DNA of 64,000 nucleotides from contig OZ234498.1 in NCBI GenBank assembly GCA_965153455.1, forward strand, positions 11,284,001-11,348,000, given 5' to 3'. Numbering within the stretch: position 1 is the stretch's first letter; each line of letters starts with the position of its first letter. This document shows, piece by piece, positions 46,496 through 58,829 of the stretch. The notes beneath the pieces were generated by a model, which did no database searches, had not been told where the DNA came from, and saw only the letters and a list, made by a program, of their open reading frames with translations. The position numbers and the translations under genes were made by a program. The stretch is from Sphagnum compactum. Lineage: Eukaryota; Bryophyta; Sphagnopsida; Sphagnales.

Positions 46496-46800
46496 GACAG
46501 GGTTAACTTAGAGAGCAATCCCCCAACGGCCAGAGAACAGAAAAATGGCCCTATACACTACTTTTTGGATGAAGATTTGGAGAAAAAAAAATACACTGTG
46601 ACTCTTTCCCGGCAATGAATGATTGTTTTCATTGGCCAACTACAATGACTGGCCTAGGTGGTGAGAGTTAAATAGTCTCTCACTTTGCCTGGGGATGGAC
46701 AGAAACTAAACACTGCACATTGGATGTGCTAAATACTCATAGAGGGCTGCTGTTGGGCCATGCCCTTGTGGTATTAACTCATTGTACTTACTATTATCTT

Positions 46801-46820
46801 ATATATATATATATATATAT
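46801..46820. repeat. (TA)n microsatellite
   Basis: Ten TA units followed by T-rich and GT-rich simple sequence to about 46865. Confidence 0.9.
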
Positions 46821-46897
46821 TTTATTTTTATTTTTTAAAAAAATTTGTGTGTGTTTGTGTGTGTGTTGAATAGGCTTGGGTGTAGTTGTGAAGAAAA

Positions 46898-47180
46898 AAC
46901 TTGGGGCCAACTTTGAGCATTTTTGGGTTGCTAATTGGCCCCAAGTTACTAATAAATGCTCGAACATTGACTTCAGGATATTATTAAATGCTGGAACATT
47001 GGCCCCAAGGGTTGCAAATTGGGCTCCCAAATTTGATGGTATCCTTTTTTTCAGCCTTGGGGCCAATACAAGGCCATAAAAAGTTTAGCATTTATTAGTA
47101 CTTGGGGCAGATTGAAAAGTTTTTTCCTATTTCAGCCTTGACTTCTAGCGTAAAGCCCTTGGGGCTGGTTTCAACTTTTG
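46898..47180. repeat. TTGGGGCCAA inverted-repeat cluster
   Basis: AACTTGGGGCCAA at 46898-46910 and its complement at 46935-46947 are perfect 13-bp arms. Further GGCCCCAAG, TTGGGGCCAA and CTTGGGG copies follow to about 47165, interleaved with TAATAAATGCT / AGCATTTATTA. It could fold into a multi-branched structure. Confidence 0.75.
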
Positions 47181-47285
47181 CACCAATAGAAATGCTAGAT
47201 TTGGGTTGAACATCAGCCCTAACTCCTAGTGTAAAGCGGGTATTAATCAGAACTCTTTGTGAATTTGACAAAACCTATATTTGGC

Positions 47286-47690
47286 AAAATTGGTACTTGA
47301 CAGAACAAGTAGCAAATTTTTGATGATTTTAATTGTTTATAATAGTTTTACTGGCTAGTTTCTATTAGTTGATTAAAACAAGGAGTTTTATCAGCAACTA
47401 TGACTGCTTCTTATAATTTTACTAACTAGTTTTTATTAGTTGATTAGAACAAGGTGTTTTACCAATTAGTTATTGTTTAAGTGATTTGCACGAAAGCATT
47501 TCAAAGTTCAAATTTAGAATATAAAGGAAGGATGGCAGAAAATGATAAACATCAAATATTTATTTTTCATACTTACTTTCTGAAATTTCTAATGTACAAA
47601 TTCTAATTTCTTAATACAGTTTGTTATTTTCATTACAAGTTGGAGTACTTGTTAGCATTGAATAAATTGTAGCTATTCAAAATTTAAGAA
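47286..47690. repeat. Dispersed repeat, uninterrupted copy
   Basis: Matches 39640-39871 plus 41078-41270. At the join it reads CAAATTTAGAATATAAAGG without extra sequence. Confidence 0.85.
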
Positions 47691-48229
47691 ATGAGATTTA
47701 CATCAACTTTTCTACACTTTTCAAACTTGAAGATCATATTGTTTTTCTTTTACTTGGGGAAATGAAGTGATTATTGGTCAATTTTGATTTCTTAATAAAG
47801 CAAGGGCATCTTGCAGGATTGTACATAGACTTTTAATTTTTTCAAATGTACATGTTGTTGCAAAATTTGTAGTTGAAGAAGTTGGGAAGTAGGGAATTAA
47901 TGGGCATATTAAAAATCATGTTAACAACGAGCTTTAGTGTAAAAAGTATAGACATAAATAAATCACTGGGCAGATTTTTGTAGCATAGTTGGAAGGTGCC
48001 TTACTATAGAATTTTTTTCCATCACGAAGGTGGGCATTTCAAAAAATGTAATGCGCACTTGTATATGTGTTTCATTTTTCAAACACCTTTTTTTTTTTTT
48101 GTTATACCTAGTGAGTATCCATCAAGGGTCACAAGAATTTTTTTTTAAAAAGTAAAAATCCACGTAGCATTTTATGTTTGATAAAGCCCTCGGCCAGGGG
48201 ATTTATCCTACACTAGCTCTATGGAATAG

Positions 48230-48460
48230 GCACAATATAGGTACACAAAAAACATAAGATCTAGGGAATAAGCATAACATAAACAAAATATACAAGGTTT
48301 GTGGAATAGGTACAATATACATGAAATATATAGGGTTTCATTGAAAATATGCAATATACACCAAACATTCAAATGATGTGAAATAAGCATAATATAAACA
48401 AAATATACATGGTATGTGGAATAGGCATAAAAATACATGCTTTCTGAAATAAGCTTGTGC
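48230..48460. repeat. Degenerate tandem repeat, period about 40-60 bp
   Basis: Repeated words GGAATAGGCACAATATA, GGAATAAGCATAACATAAAC, GGAATAGGTACAATATAC, AAATAAGCATAATATAAAC and GGAATAGGCATAAAAATAC, each followed by AAAATATAC(A)-like sequence. The minus-strand frame through it is repeat-derived. Confidence 0.7.
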
Positions 48461-50699
48461 ATAGATGTGACAAAAAGCCTATGTGACTAATGCTAAATGG
48501 TTAAAATGGGAGTCTTGAATTCTTTTGAAAGAATACTTTTCAACAAGCTTAGCATTTCAAATGCTATAATAGTTCTCATGAGCTTGTTCATGCCATGGTG
48601 TGAAGAAAAAAAATGTGGCCAATGAGATTCTTGGTGCCTTGAATTGTTTTCCAAAAGAATGATCATTGATTCATTACAAAAAGTACAAAGTTGAACAAAC
48701 CCATCAACAGAATCCTCTAAACTACATTAAATATTTTTCCCAATTGTCATAAAAAAAAATTAAAAAATCATGTCCTGGAGGTGTGATTCCTAATTCCTTG
48801 TTCATTTTAAGGCATGATTTTTTTGTTGCCTCATTTTAAGGCAATACAATTCGTAAATATTTTTTTATTTTCATTTATACATGCAACATTTATCTCACAT
48901 CTCAAAAAACAATTCGTATACAACTATTGTACAACTATCCCTTGAGTATTGCAACTAATATGTAATTATCCCCTTGGAAATATGGGGAATCAACAGATAA
49001 ATTATCACATCAAAATATTAGATAGTTGTATTATAGATGTAAGTGAGTTGAAAATGAATCTTTTATATGGTAATTTGTATGCACTATATATACATCCGTA
49101 GTCAACCATATTTGATTTTTACGAATTGCACTATAGTTACATGTGACAATTATTTTAAAACTATTGTAAATGTGCGACTGGTGCAATAACTATGTTGTAA
49201 TTAATGTACGATGTACGTATATGTGATCATGCGACATGTCCGCATTTCTATCACCCATTATGAGATACATTTGTAACTAGTTTTCAATTATGTTGTGATT
49301 ATTATGCAACCTATAATTAATAAGGACACAAATTCATATGTAATATTTTATAAATAATTATTGTTTCATTAATTTGATTATTAAATATTAATTGTGCTTA
49401 ATACACTTAATTATTATGAAATTATTAATTTTTTAAATAATTGATTATTAATTTAAATAAATAAGTGTAAATCATATAATTAGTTTTAAATTAACTAATT
49501 AACTAATTATGTTCATTAGATTCAATATTATGGATAATTACTCATCAAATAATAATAAATATTTATTTCAGTTGGGGATACTTAATAACAAATTAAACCA
49601 ATCAATTAAGATAATTATTATCTTATCAATAATTACTAAATCATTAATTATCTAAATTCACCAACAAATTAATTATTTGGATACATATAATTGATTTAAA
49701 TGTGAAATTATATATATATAATATAATATTAAAATTTAATTCATGTGTACATATGGATATGTTTATTTATACCTTGATGTTTTTTATTGAATTCATATTT
49801 AATTTTCAATTATTTATTAGTATTAAATATGAAATACAATTAATTTACTTAATTATTATGAACTAATCACATAAATTGAATAATTAACTATTAATATGAA
49901 TTATAAATTAATTTGATTCAAATAATTAGTTTGTTAATTAATCCAGATAACTAATAACATTTTTCAAAGTTTCAGATAATAAATGATTGATTATGTGAAT
50001 TTAGATAATAAATTATCTGAAATCAAATAACTGATTATCTGGACTAAATCAATTAATGTAAATCATTATTTCAGATAATTAAATATTAAATATTTAATTC
50101 ACATATATAAGTATCATATAATTACTAATTTAATTGTATGACTTATATAATGAAAAACAAACACAAAGCATGTGGAAAAATCTTTTTGTTGTAACAACTC
50201 AATTTGTAATTAAAAACAACTAAAACATTTAACCTATATGTTTTATCTTTAAATCCCATGTCACACACTATATAAATAAGGTATTTTCTCTTATGTTCTC
50301 ACATTAAAACATACATGCCATTTTGAGATGAACTAAAATAAACTTAACCCTAAAGAAAAACACAAAATAAAATAAAATATTTACATGACTATTTTTTAAT
50401 CTTGTATTTTCCTACCTATTTGCCTATTTACATAAATAAATATGACTTATTAAGTAGGTATGTAAGTCTTAAGACCTACCAACCTACCTACCTATGGCCA
50501 TGTATTGACCTACCTAACTATTAAAATGGATATATATATTATTTAAATTCAATTAATATGCCATGTGGCAATGTTTTTAGTATGCCACATGTCATAATTG
50601 CATATTGATGTAATCATAATAGATGATGAAAATCAAACTTCAAAAATAAAATAATTTTAAATCTAAAAAATTTCATAGTGCCATGTGTCAAATTTTAAT

Positions 50700-51130
50700 G
50701 GATGGATGTTATTCCACCTTAAATTATTTTACATTCAATTGTTTTACCCTAGGTTATTCTTGTAATTTTAAAATTATTCCACCTTAGGTTATTTTAGATT
50801 ATTTCAACCTACATGTTATTTTAGGCTAAAGTTAAATAACCCCAAATAGTTTTAAATATCTTAAAATAAATAACATAAAATATGATAGAATAAATTGGCC
50901 TTAAATAAATTTGAATAGTGCAAAGTAACATAGTTTTAAAAAAGTTAGGGTACAATATCATGTAATAGCCTACAATAAAATAACCTAAAATATTTAATTA
51001 TAACCTAAGGTAGCCTAAAATAGCTTAGGGAATGTATGATAATATAAGGTATAATTTGAAATAGCCTAAAGTGTAATAGTTTAAAATATAATCATTTAAA
51101 ATAACCTAAATTACATTATTGTAAGATATT
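50700..51130. repeat. ACCTAAAATA / TAGGTTATTTTA short-repeat field
   Basis: TAGGTTATT-type words (50740-50830) and their complement AACCTAAAATA (50985-51120) alternate across about 400 bp, giving many potential stem partners. Confidence 0.6.
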
Positions 51131-52659
51131 TAAAACAATAACATCGGAAGAAATCTATTTATATAATGAATTAATTCAATTAATAATGAAATATGATGAT
51201 TACATAATGACCCTATATTAACATAATTTTAGTCAAAGTGAAATGATTATGATGAAATGAACCTATTTCATTTTAAAAATCTCATAATGATTTAGGCTAA
51301 TGAATTACACCTCACTTTTGTACTAGTGAAAAAATCTTTGTTGGTTTTATAATGAAATGCAAACCTTTCACACATTCATCAATTTTCAAGAGAAATGAGA
51401 GACAAGAGGTTTAGGATCGCACTAAAGCAAATTTGCAAGCAAAAGTTCAAAATGAAATCAATTTACACAAATCAAGGAAGATGATGCTTAGTGCAAATTG
51501 GAGTCAAAATGGAGCACAAATGAACCATGAACAACACAAGTCACAAAACACACCATGATTCAAACTTGAAAGTTTAACATTTTCCTCCCTATAATATGAA
51601 ATAGGTACAATTAATGTTTGACATTAATTAATTATCAAGACCTCCCTATTGGAGAAAAGGTATACATTGTCAAAATTTAAAAGAATTGACCTCAAAACCT
51701 TCCACATATAAGGGACAATCCAAACCACATGAGGTATCTCCATAACATCATTAATAAATAAGTAACTTACTGTACTTATGAAATGTTGTTGAAATTATGA
51801 AATATTCAAATTGGGGTTGGTGTACCCCATATTTTCAAAAAAAAAATATTTTTCAACAAACATATGTTGATTATTAGTCATGGTTATGATATTACGTGAT
51901 TGGGGCGAGGGTTACATCATAGTGATGAGATGTCTTCCAATTTGTTCCCATTTTCACACCTTAACCTTGGTCACGAGCCCAAGGCTAGGGTTACAACCAA
52001 AATCCCACATTTGAAAACTATTTTTTAATTTTTTTCCCCAAACCATAGGTGATGTATCATCATTAGAATTCCTAAAACAACATTGATATATCCACAATTC
52101 AATCTTGGGTCAATGTAAACTATAACGGACCAAAATTGGGCAAGAAGATACATCCTTTCAAAACTCCACTTTACCTAGTTTTTGGGGTGACAAAACAAAC
52201 AAGCTATTTTTTATAAGGCTTTGATTGACTTTTCCATATTAATTACAACATAAAGGTTTTGTTTTTGTACACAATTGCACAATCGCAACATAATTTATTC
52301 TTTTTGCAATGTTTTATGGACTTCCGAAATAATCTTCTTTTACAGTACTGAAAAAATCCATACAAAATTTATTGCAATTGAAACATAACTTAAGATCTTT
52401 CAAGCTTGATTTATTGACATATTGTCTATAAACTAAATTCAAGTCCCTTTAACAAGCACAACATAAATCATTAAACCATTTTGATGTCAATATACAAAAT
52501 TGTTCCAAGAATTGATTTTCAACTTCAAAAGTTCATATCTTTTATAAGTTTATGAATTATCCATGAAAAACATCTACATAGCATACATATTCAATTTGAT
52601 AACCTACCTATGGGTCCATGTTGACAAATTATAACATGTATTATAAAATATATAAATAG

Positions 52660-53058
52660 GGTAGTCTCACCCACATCGTGAATTCGATGTTACATTCCTT
52701 TTGGTCTAGTGTAACTTGCACTCACTCACTTCAAAGAACTCAAATATGTTTTCTTATTTGAAATAATAATTCCTTGCGTTCAAGTGAATCATGTTCCTCT
52801 GGAGGAAGGTTATTGGCATAAACTAGTTTAGATAGTTGCATAAGAAGCCACCAAAATGCTAGCAATACTTCTCATCTTGACCAACAATGGCCTTTGTTCT
52901 ATTTCACCTTCAATAGTCAATGATACATTAAGGTCTTTGTATTGGATAATATATATATATGTTGCTGCACTTTGTATAAGTCAGAAATCATGTAATACAT
53001 CTGTGTGACAAAGTGTTGTTATTTTGTGAGTCATGAGTAGTTGTGAATTGTTGTGTCC
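52660..53058 (+). other. Possible leader/LTR relic of the copia gag remnant
   Basis: ATATAAATAGGGTAGTC near 52655 resembles an LTR promoter and lies upstream of a copia gag start at 53059. No LTR partner or primer site was found. Confidence 0.3.
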
Positions 53059-53560
53059 ATGGTGACTGATTTGTTTCCTGAAGCTTTCAAGTTGGACAGA
53101 ACAAACTATTAGACTTGGAAAGCAAAGATGAAGGAAGGCGGCACCACTTTTCATGAAAGAAGGCACTTGGAGGCATGTTGACCCACAAGGGAGAAACTCT
53201 CTAGTAGTAGCAGATGAACCTCCTAACAACGTAGCCAAAAGGGTAAAGGGTCTTCATTCACTATTCATGTTAGTGAAAGAAAATGTGTTCTCAAACATTT
53301 TTGAGTGCGCAGACCCCATTGAGGCATGGACTTTGTGGCCACCCTCTACTCGTAGAATATTAAAGTTGGAAGATTAATGTTTAGGACAAGCTTAGTTCAT
53401 TGCATTTGCATGAAAGAGCCTTTGTGAGAGAGAGTTTATTCACTAGATTTACGAGATTCAGGTAGAGCTGAAAGGTGTAGGTGCTCCTGTACTGGATGCT
53501 GAATTGGTAGAACAAATAGAAATATGCTTCTCCCAAGCTGTGACTATGTATATCAAATTA
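53059..53560 (+). pseudogene. Copia gag remnant
   Basis: From ATG at 53059 the plus strand reads MVTDLFPEAFKLDRTNY, a stop, then TWKAKMKEGG, the usual opening of a copia gag (UBN2) domain. Later frames read HVSERKCVLKHF and EAWTLW. Several stops and shifts; no pol follows in recognisable form. Confidence 0.6.
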
Positions 53561-54700
53561 TCTTGAATCTCAATGCCATGCCATTGTTCAATGATATGAT
53601 GGTCATCCATTTCTCTTCATGAAAGTCCATAGACCATGAGGATATCCAAATGGAAGGGATGACATTATTGATGTTGTCAAGTGTCTTAAAATTGTCATGC
53701 ATTCCATCAACAATAACTTGAAGTTTGTTGCCATCACTGTTTCCACAAAAATATCACATGATTCCAAATCTTCTCAAGTGCAAAAGTGTATAATTTTTAT
53801 TATTAGCATTATTACTTTCTATTCTTTCAGAATGTTCTCCCAAACCCTAGAGCCAAAAAATCATTGAAATGTGCTACCTATTTGATTGATTGGTCCCAAC
53901 GCGTTTACATCCAAAGGCATATCAATTCAGTCTTAGACAGAGGAATGTCCTCCAATTAGAAGTGTAGGGTTCCCTCATGATATCATCCACATTACTAGGT
54001 GCCCAATTCATTGGTCTTCGTGGTTGATAACTCCGAGAGCCCCTTGGGTTTAAGGAAGAATGTAAACATTGCAAGTCAAACTTGGATCGATTATTGGCTT
54101 CAACCTACACCATAGATAGCTCCCAAGCAAGGCTTTGATTTGTGTTATCATTTTAGGGGATCAGCCTATAACTCATAGCTCCTAGAAGGCGCTCCGCATT
54201 TGCGGAGGACTTAAAAGACCAAAAGGACAAAGAGATAATTTGGTTGATTGTGGTTAGATCATTGAATCATGAAAGATGCACTTTTGTCTAGGAATAAAAT
54301 TTCGTACAATTTTTTTTAAGCACAAAAAATAACCCACACGTTCATGTTCCAATCACATAAGGTGTAAGAGGACAACCTAGTCTGATGCCCCTATCAATTG
54401 GAAAAGCCTTGCAAGGGTTGCTATTGTGACAAGTTGAAGGGGATGGATTCTTCAGAAAAGTTTCGTTGCAGATGAACTAAATGGCAATGAAGAAGACTTG
54501 CATAAAATATTGTGGAAGGATCGAATACACTCTATAAGATGCTTCTTGAATCTCTACGTTTAAAGAATAAGAATCTCGATCGGTCTTTCTTTTTGCCTTG
54601 TGGATACATGTTATACTAATCTCCAAAAGATTGGTATACTGGGTTGCTTGAAATTTTAAGTGGATTAGTTTATTCGAATCCAATCCACACCACCACCATC
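53561..54700. other. No clear gene; possible further retrotransposon decay
   Basis: Short frames in the plus strand (for example around 54020, DNSESPLGLRKNV) are not assignable. Confidence 0.3.
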
Positions 54701-55992
54701 ATCAGGAGCTGATGCAGTTGGTGCGAAGCTCACAGTGCCATGACAACAAGGATTTGATTTGATTTTGAAATGAAATACAACACTGCCAACAGCTGTTGAC
54801 CACAGATGGCTGATTCAGCAGTCAAGAATTTTTGCAACTTGAAATGACAAAGGAGTTTGAAGAAGTGGCTTGTACCATTGGCAAAACAATGGACAGGTTT
54901 ACTTATTCGTGTGCCAAAGCGGTATACAGAACTTCTCACTTTCCACCAGAATCTAGCAAATCCTATTTGCAATCGGCCTTTGTTCTTCAACAAAATCTGA
55001 AAGGTCTTGATGGAAACCCCATGCTACAGAGGTGATTCCTTGTGCAGGATGTGCATCCCCGAAATCTTTTGCCATCTCCTCAGCCTCTCCATATACCCTC
55101 TCTGCATCAACCCCCACAACAGACAGATCTTGAGATTAAAAACTAGAAACTCAAAACATTCACATCATTATCCCTTACCTTTCTTGTGAACAAACATAGG
55201 TTCGTGATAGTGGTGCACGGGAATGAATGGAGGGGAGCTCACTGCAATGAGGTGGTGGTCCTCCTGATTCCATTAGTAACACAACGAAAAGTGAGGGAGA
55301 AAATTTTCACCTCTTTGTCAGTAAGCATAAGCCCATCTTCACTCTCCAAGTCAGCAGTGCTGCATGAAAATGAAACATGCATGCATGCAGTATCATCTTC
55401 TGCATTTCTTCATTTCTTCAGGGAAAATGAAACAAACCCAGCAGTGTCTCAATCGCTACTTTCTGCATAACCCATCCTCAGAACAGCATTTGGAAATACT
55501 CAATGGAAAATTTGCAGGGTGCATTTGATGTGCATCATTCCCTGAGTAACAATCTTGCAATTTGCTTAGCAGTACATTCAGTCTGCTGGCAGTTTGCTCA
55601 ACCAGAAACAATTGCATGGTTGATTCACACTGGATGGAATGGTTCACAACATTCAAACTGCCTAGAATGAAGGATAAAAATCTTACCCAAACTTATTTTT
55701 CACCAATAATGAGATTGCATAAATTCTCATCAAAGGCAAAGATGGATACACACATGCATCTTCCCACCTAGAGAGAGACCCAGAAGGACATTTGTGAACA
55801 CCAGGAGTACACAGTAGATGCCCAAGGACCCTAATCTTCTACGAGAAAAAATATATATCATGTTGCAATGTATGGCTCAATGTGAGTGTGATAAGCACAG
55901 TTAGACAGTGGGCTGCTTACATAGTCCTTCGAGGAACGTAAGGAAGCTTGTGAGGACTGCTTGAAAAGATGATATACTGGTAAGAAGGCTTG

Positions 55993-56320
55993 TTACACCC
56001 TGTGAAGAAGATCACATATTCTGTTGTCAATGTAGGAAAACCCTCTTTGTGTTCTTGTAATCTGGATTCGTTGGGTTCTTCTTTCCATTTCTGGCATCTC
56101 CTCAGCAGCAGCAGCAGCAGCAGCAGCAGCATCTTCCGTCAGCTTGTGATCAGAACCTGTAGCTAGATTACCCTCCTCTTCCGCCACATGATGAGGAATA
56201 ATGTGGAGTGCATCATCTGAAGGTTCCTGTGAATTGATGATGCTGCTGCTTTCGTTGTTGCTATCTTCAACTGGTGGAGAGACTGTCTGCGGCGATGATG
56301 ACGATGATTATGACACGTCG
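55993..56320 (-). other. Acidic, Ala- and Ser-rich open frame of unknown status
   Basis: On the minus strand an open stretch begins after a TAA at about 56316 and runs to 55993, about 105 codons. It reads Ser-rich, then VEDSNNESSSIINSQEPSDD, then a nine-Ala run from a (GCA)n microsatellite at 56104-56130, then EEMPEMERRTQR. No start, splice sites or family could be fixed. It could be an exon of an unrecognised gene or chance. A second minus frame at 56543-56764 (WSSSSSAAGFRGLSVVKTH) has a similar look. Confidence 0.3.
56104..56130. repeat. (GCA)n microsatellite
   Basis: Nine GCA units; gives the poly-Ala run of the minus-strand frame above. Confidence 0.9.
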
Positions 56321-56849
56321 AGCTTGATAGACATTTGCAGATGTACTAACAATCGTAGGGCTCCTGCACGACTCTCAGTACCAATTATATCCAGGTTGTT
56401 GCTTCTTACAGTGGAGATCTCTGCAAGCGCAGCAGCAGGTAATTTCATTGTTAGGTCTAAGGCAAGCATTCCCTTTGACAACATCATCTTTCTTCCCGCA
56501 ACAGACAATTCTATTTGCTCCTTTTATGCGTGCTCCCATTTTCTAGATGTTGTTTGTACCTACTGCTGAAAAGCTTGCACCACAGCTATCGTCTTCTTCA
56601 GCATGAAGCTTGAAATAAGCTTCTGCAATGTGTGTTTTCACTACACTCAAACCTCTGAAGCCAGCAGCAGAAGAAGAAGAACTCCAGACCACAATTTTGG
56701 GGCCACCAACAACCAACCCTAAGTCTCCTACTCTTCCATTCTCGTTGTCGTTGTTGTCGTTCACAGAGTCGCTGAATCTGTCCCTCTTGAAAGCTTTTGT
56801 TTCACAAGTTACATCAGAGATGTTGGCAGATTCCAGGAATTGTGGGCAA

Positions 56850-58820
56850 TGAGGTTAGTCCTCCTCCTTTGCATGACAACCTCCTTTGTTGCCTACCCCT
56901 TTTCATTCTTTTTGTTTACAGAGAATTTGCTGCTGCTCCCTCTTAAGAGCTTTGTTTCAAAAGAGATTTAGAGATGTCATTTATTGATGGCAAATGCTGT
57001 CAGGATTGTTGTCCAGAACTTTTGACTTTTCTATCTCAAAGTTCCCAAAATTGCCAGTATTCACTCATCCAGCTCAATCAATTGGGTCTGTGCTCCCAGG
57101 AGGAAAAAAAATGTGGGTTGTCAAGACTGTGATATGGTTGATGCAAGGAATTCCTCCTCCCTAGTTTTTTACTCACAAGAAAGAGAGCTAGCTAGCATGG
57201 TGAAGCAAACGCAGGGCCATGGATGGTTTCCTGAAACTTTTAGCAATATGTGGGTTGACTCTTACATCTGTGTGAAAAAACATGTCAAATTGTTGTTAAA
57301 GACTCAGGGAACCTTCTTAAACAGGCACATGAAAATTTTGAACATGGGGTTTGATGACAAGAATATTCGTGCTAACACGAATTCTTTTATGCTATTTTAA
57401 CAGGACTTGTTGCTCTGAGTGCGGGAGTGACCATAGAATTGATTTTTCACTTCAATGCTTTTGAGTCTTGTTTTGCTATGTCCAATTTGAACAACTTTGA
57501 AATGGGTGGGTTGAGGCAGAGTTGAAAGATGCAGTAGTTATTACAAGCCATCGGTTTTCTTCTGGAAGCAAAGAATGCAAAGGACTGGGAAACTGGATCC
57601 CAAGGTCAAATTTGTCAAGGACATGCACAAATGACCTCAAAGATCTCAAGTCCTGAGTAACATTATCTATGTCAAGAAGCCATTCTATCCAAGTACTTTC
57701 AGAGCTCTTAAATACATTCCTTGCAGATTAGATACTTAAAACCAGCATCCGCATTAGAATGTGATACCAGCATGGTAAGGCTTGTTGAATTTTCCTCTCT
57801 CTCTCTCTCTCTCTAGTCATGGATTCTCATCATTATATTTCTAGTGTTGGAGAGGTTCCATAACAAAGAACTGAACTTGGTGTTTCAACTGCAGGTCTCC
57901 AAACGGGATTGAGTGTGATCACAGACTGGAGGCTAAGTTCCTCAAGAAGGCTAAGTTCTCAACCTTCCTAAGGTTTCCAACAAAACCACAATCTGTCAAT
58001 GCTGAATGTTTTGATTGATGGTTCTGGTTGAAACACCAAATTCCACATCCTTTCTCCAAAGCTAACATGAAGGACAATAGATCAGCTTTACAGTCACCTA
58101 AATGTTTGACTAATGCATTCTATGATATGTAGGAGATTTCAACCTTGGATCTGGGTTTGATGTGCAAGACATAATTTGGTGCAGTTTTGGAGGAGCTAGT
58201 ACCACAGGTAGCATTGCCAGAAAGCAAAGTCTCTTCTGGTGCCTCCAGTCAACGCAGTGCCAAACTGTGGACGTAAGAGCAGACTCAGTGATCAACCAAA
58301 ATGAAAAGTTGCCAGAGCATATTTAAAACAAGTTCTTGGGTGTTGATGCACTCCTCAAAGCATTGAAGTAGGTATTTGTTCATGGATCAAAAAAAAAAAA
58401 TTGTTGCTTGTTATGAACCATTTGCTCACCCCAAGTTTGCCAAATGGTATCAGTGGTGAACATTTTCAAGATACAAGTTCTCAGAGTGAAATGCAAAAAC
58501 CCAACACATGTTTCCTAGCTCAAGGGTTTCCTTGTTCCTCGAGATTGAACAAAATGGGCAAAAGCTCTGAGATATGACTAGGATGAGTTAAGCATAAAAT
58601 TAAGATAGACAATCTTTGGATGCTTGATAAAGTCAGTGAACATAGACAACCATTCAGGTCCGGTACAGCTACATGCACTGAGAGATGCATATTTCCAGAA
58701 ATGTTGTGAGCAGTTCTTTGAAATATGAACTTCCTCAATTCTTTTAATTGAATTGAGAAAATTTCAGGCATCATGATACAAACCCCTCATGTTTCAAGTT
58801 TCTGTTGCATTTCTGTAGGT
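56850..58820. other. No gene seen
   Basis: Mixed sequence with a (CT)n tract at 57795-57814 and short frames only. Confidence 0.35.
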
Positions 58821-58829
58821 AATTGAATC

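Larger units (their letters stand above)
47700..52640. other. Very AT-rich gene-free block
   Basis: Nearly 5 kb with long stretches of A/T words (AATTAATTA, TTAATTATTT), strongest from 49300 to 50130. No coding signal was found apart from repeat-derived frames near 48210-48460, where GGAATA(A/G)GCATAATA units recur. Confidence 0.5.

Noticed and set aside
45783-46506. Plus-strand frames of 225 and 84 codons over the first exon of the VOA1-like gene
   Set aside because: The minus strand has a signal peptide and in-phase splicing; the plus frames are Ser/Pro-rich antisense.
57841-57860. TGTTGGAGAGGTTCC as a possible 5' LTR start of the second copia remnant
   Set aside because: Only the first nine bases or so match the 3' LTR start at 62418; the sequence that follows is unrelated.
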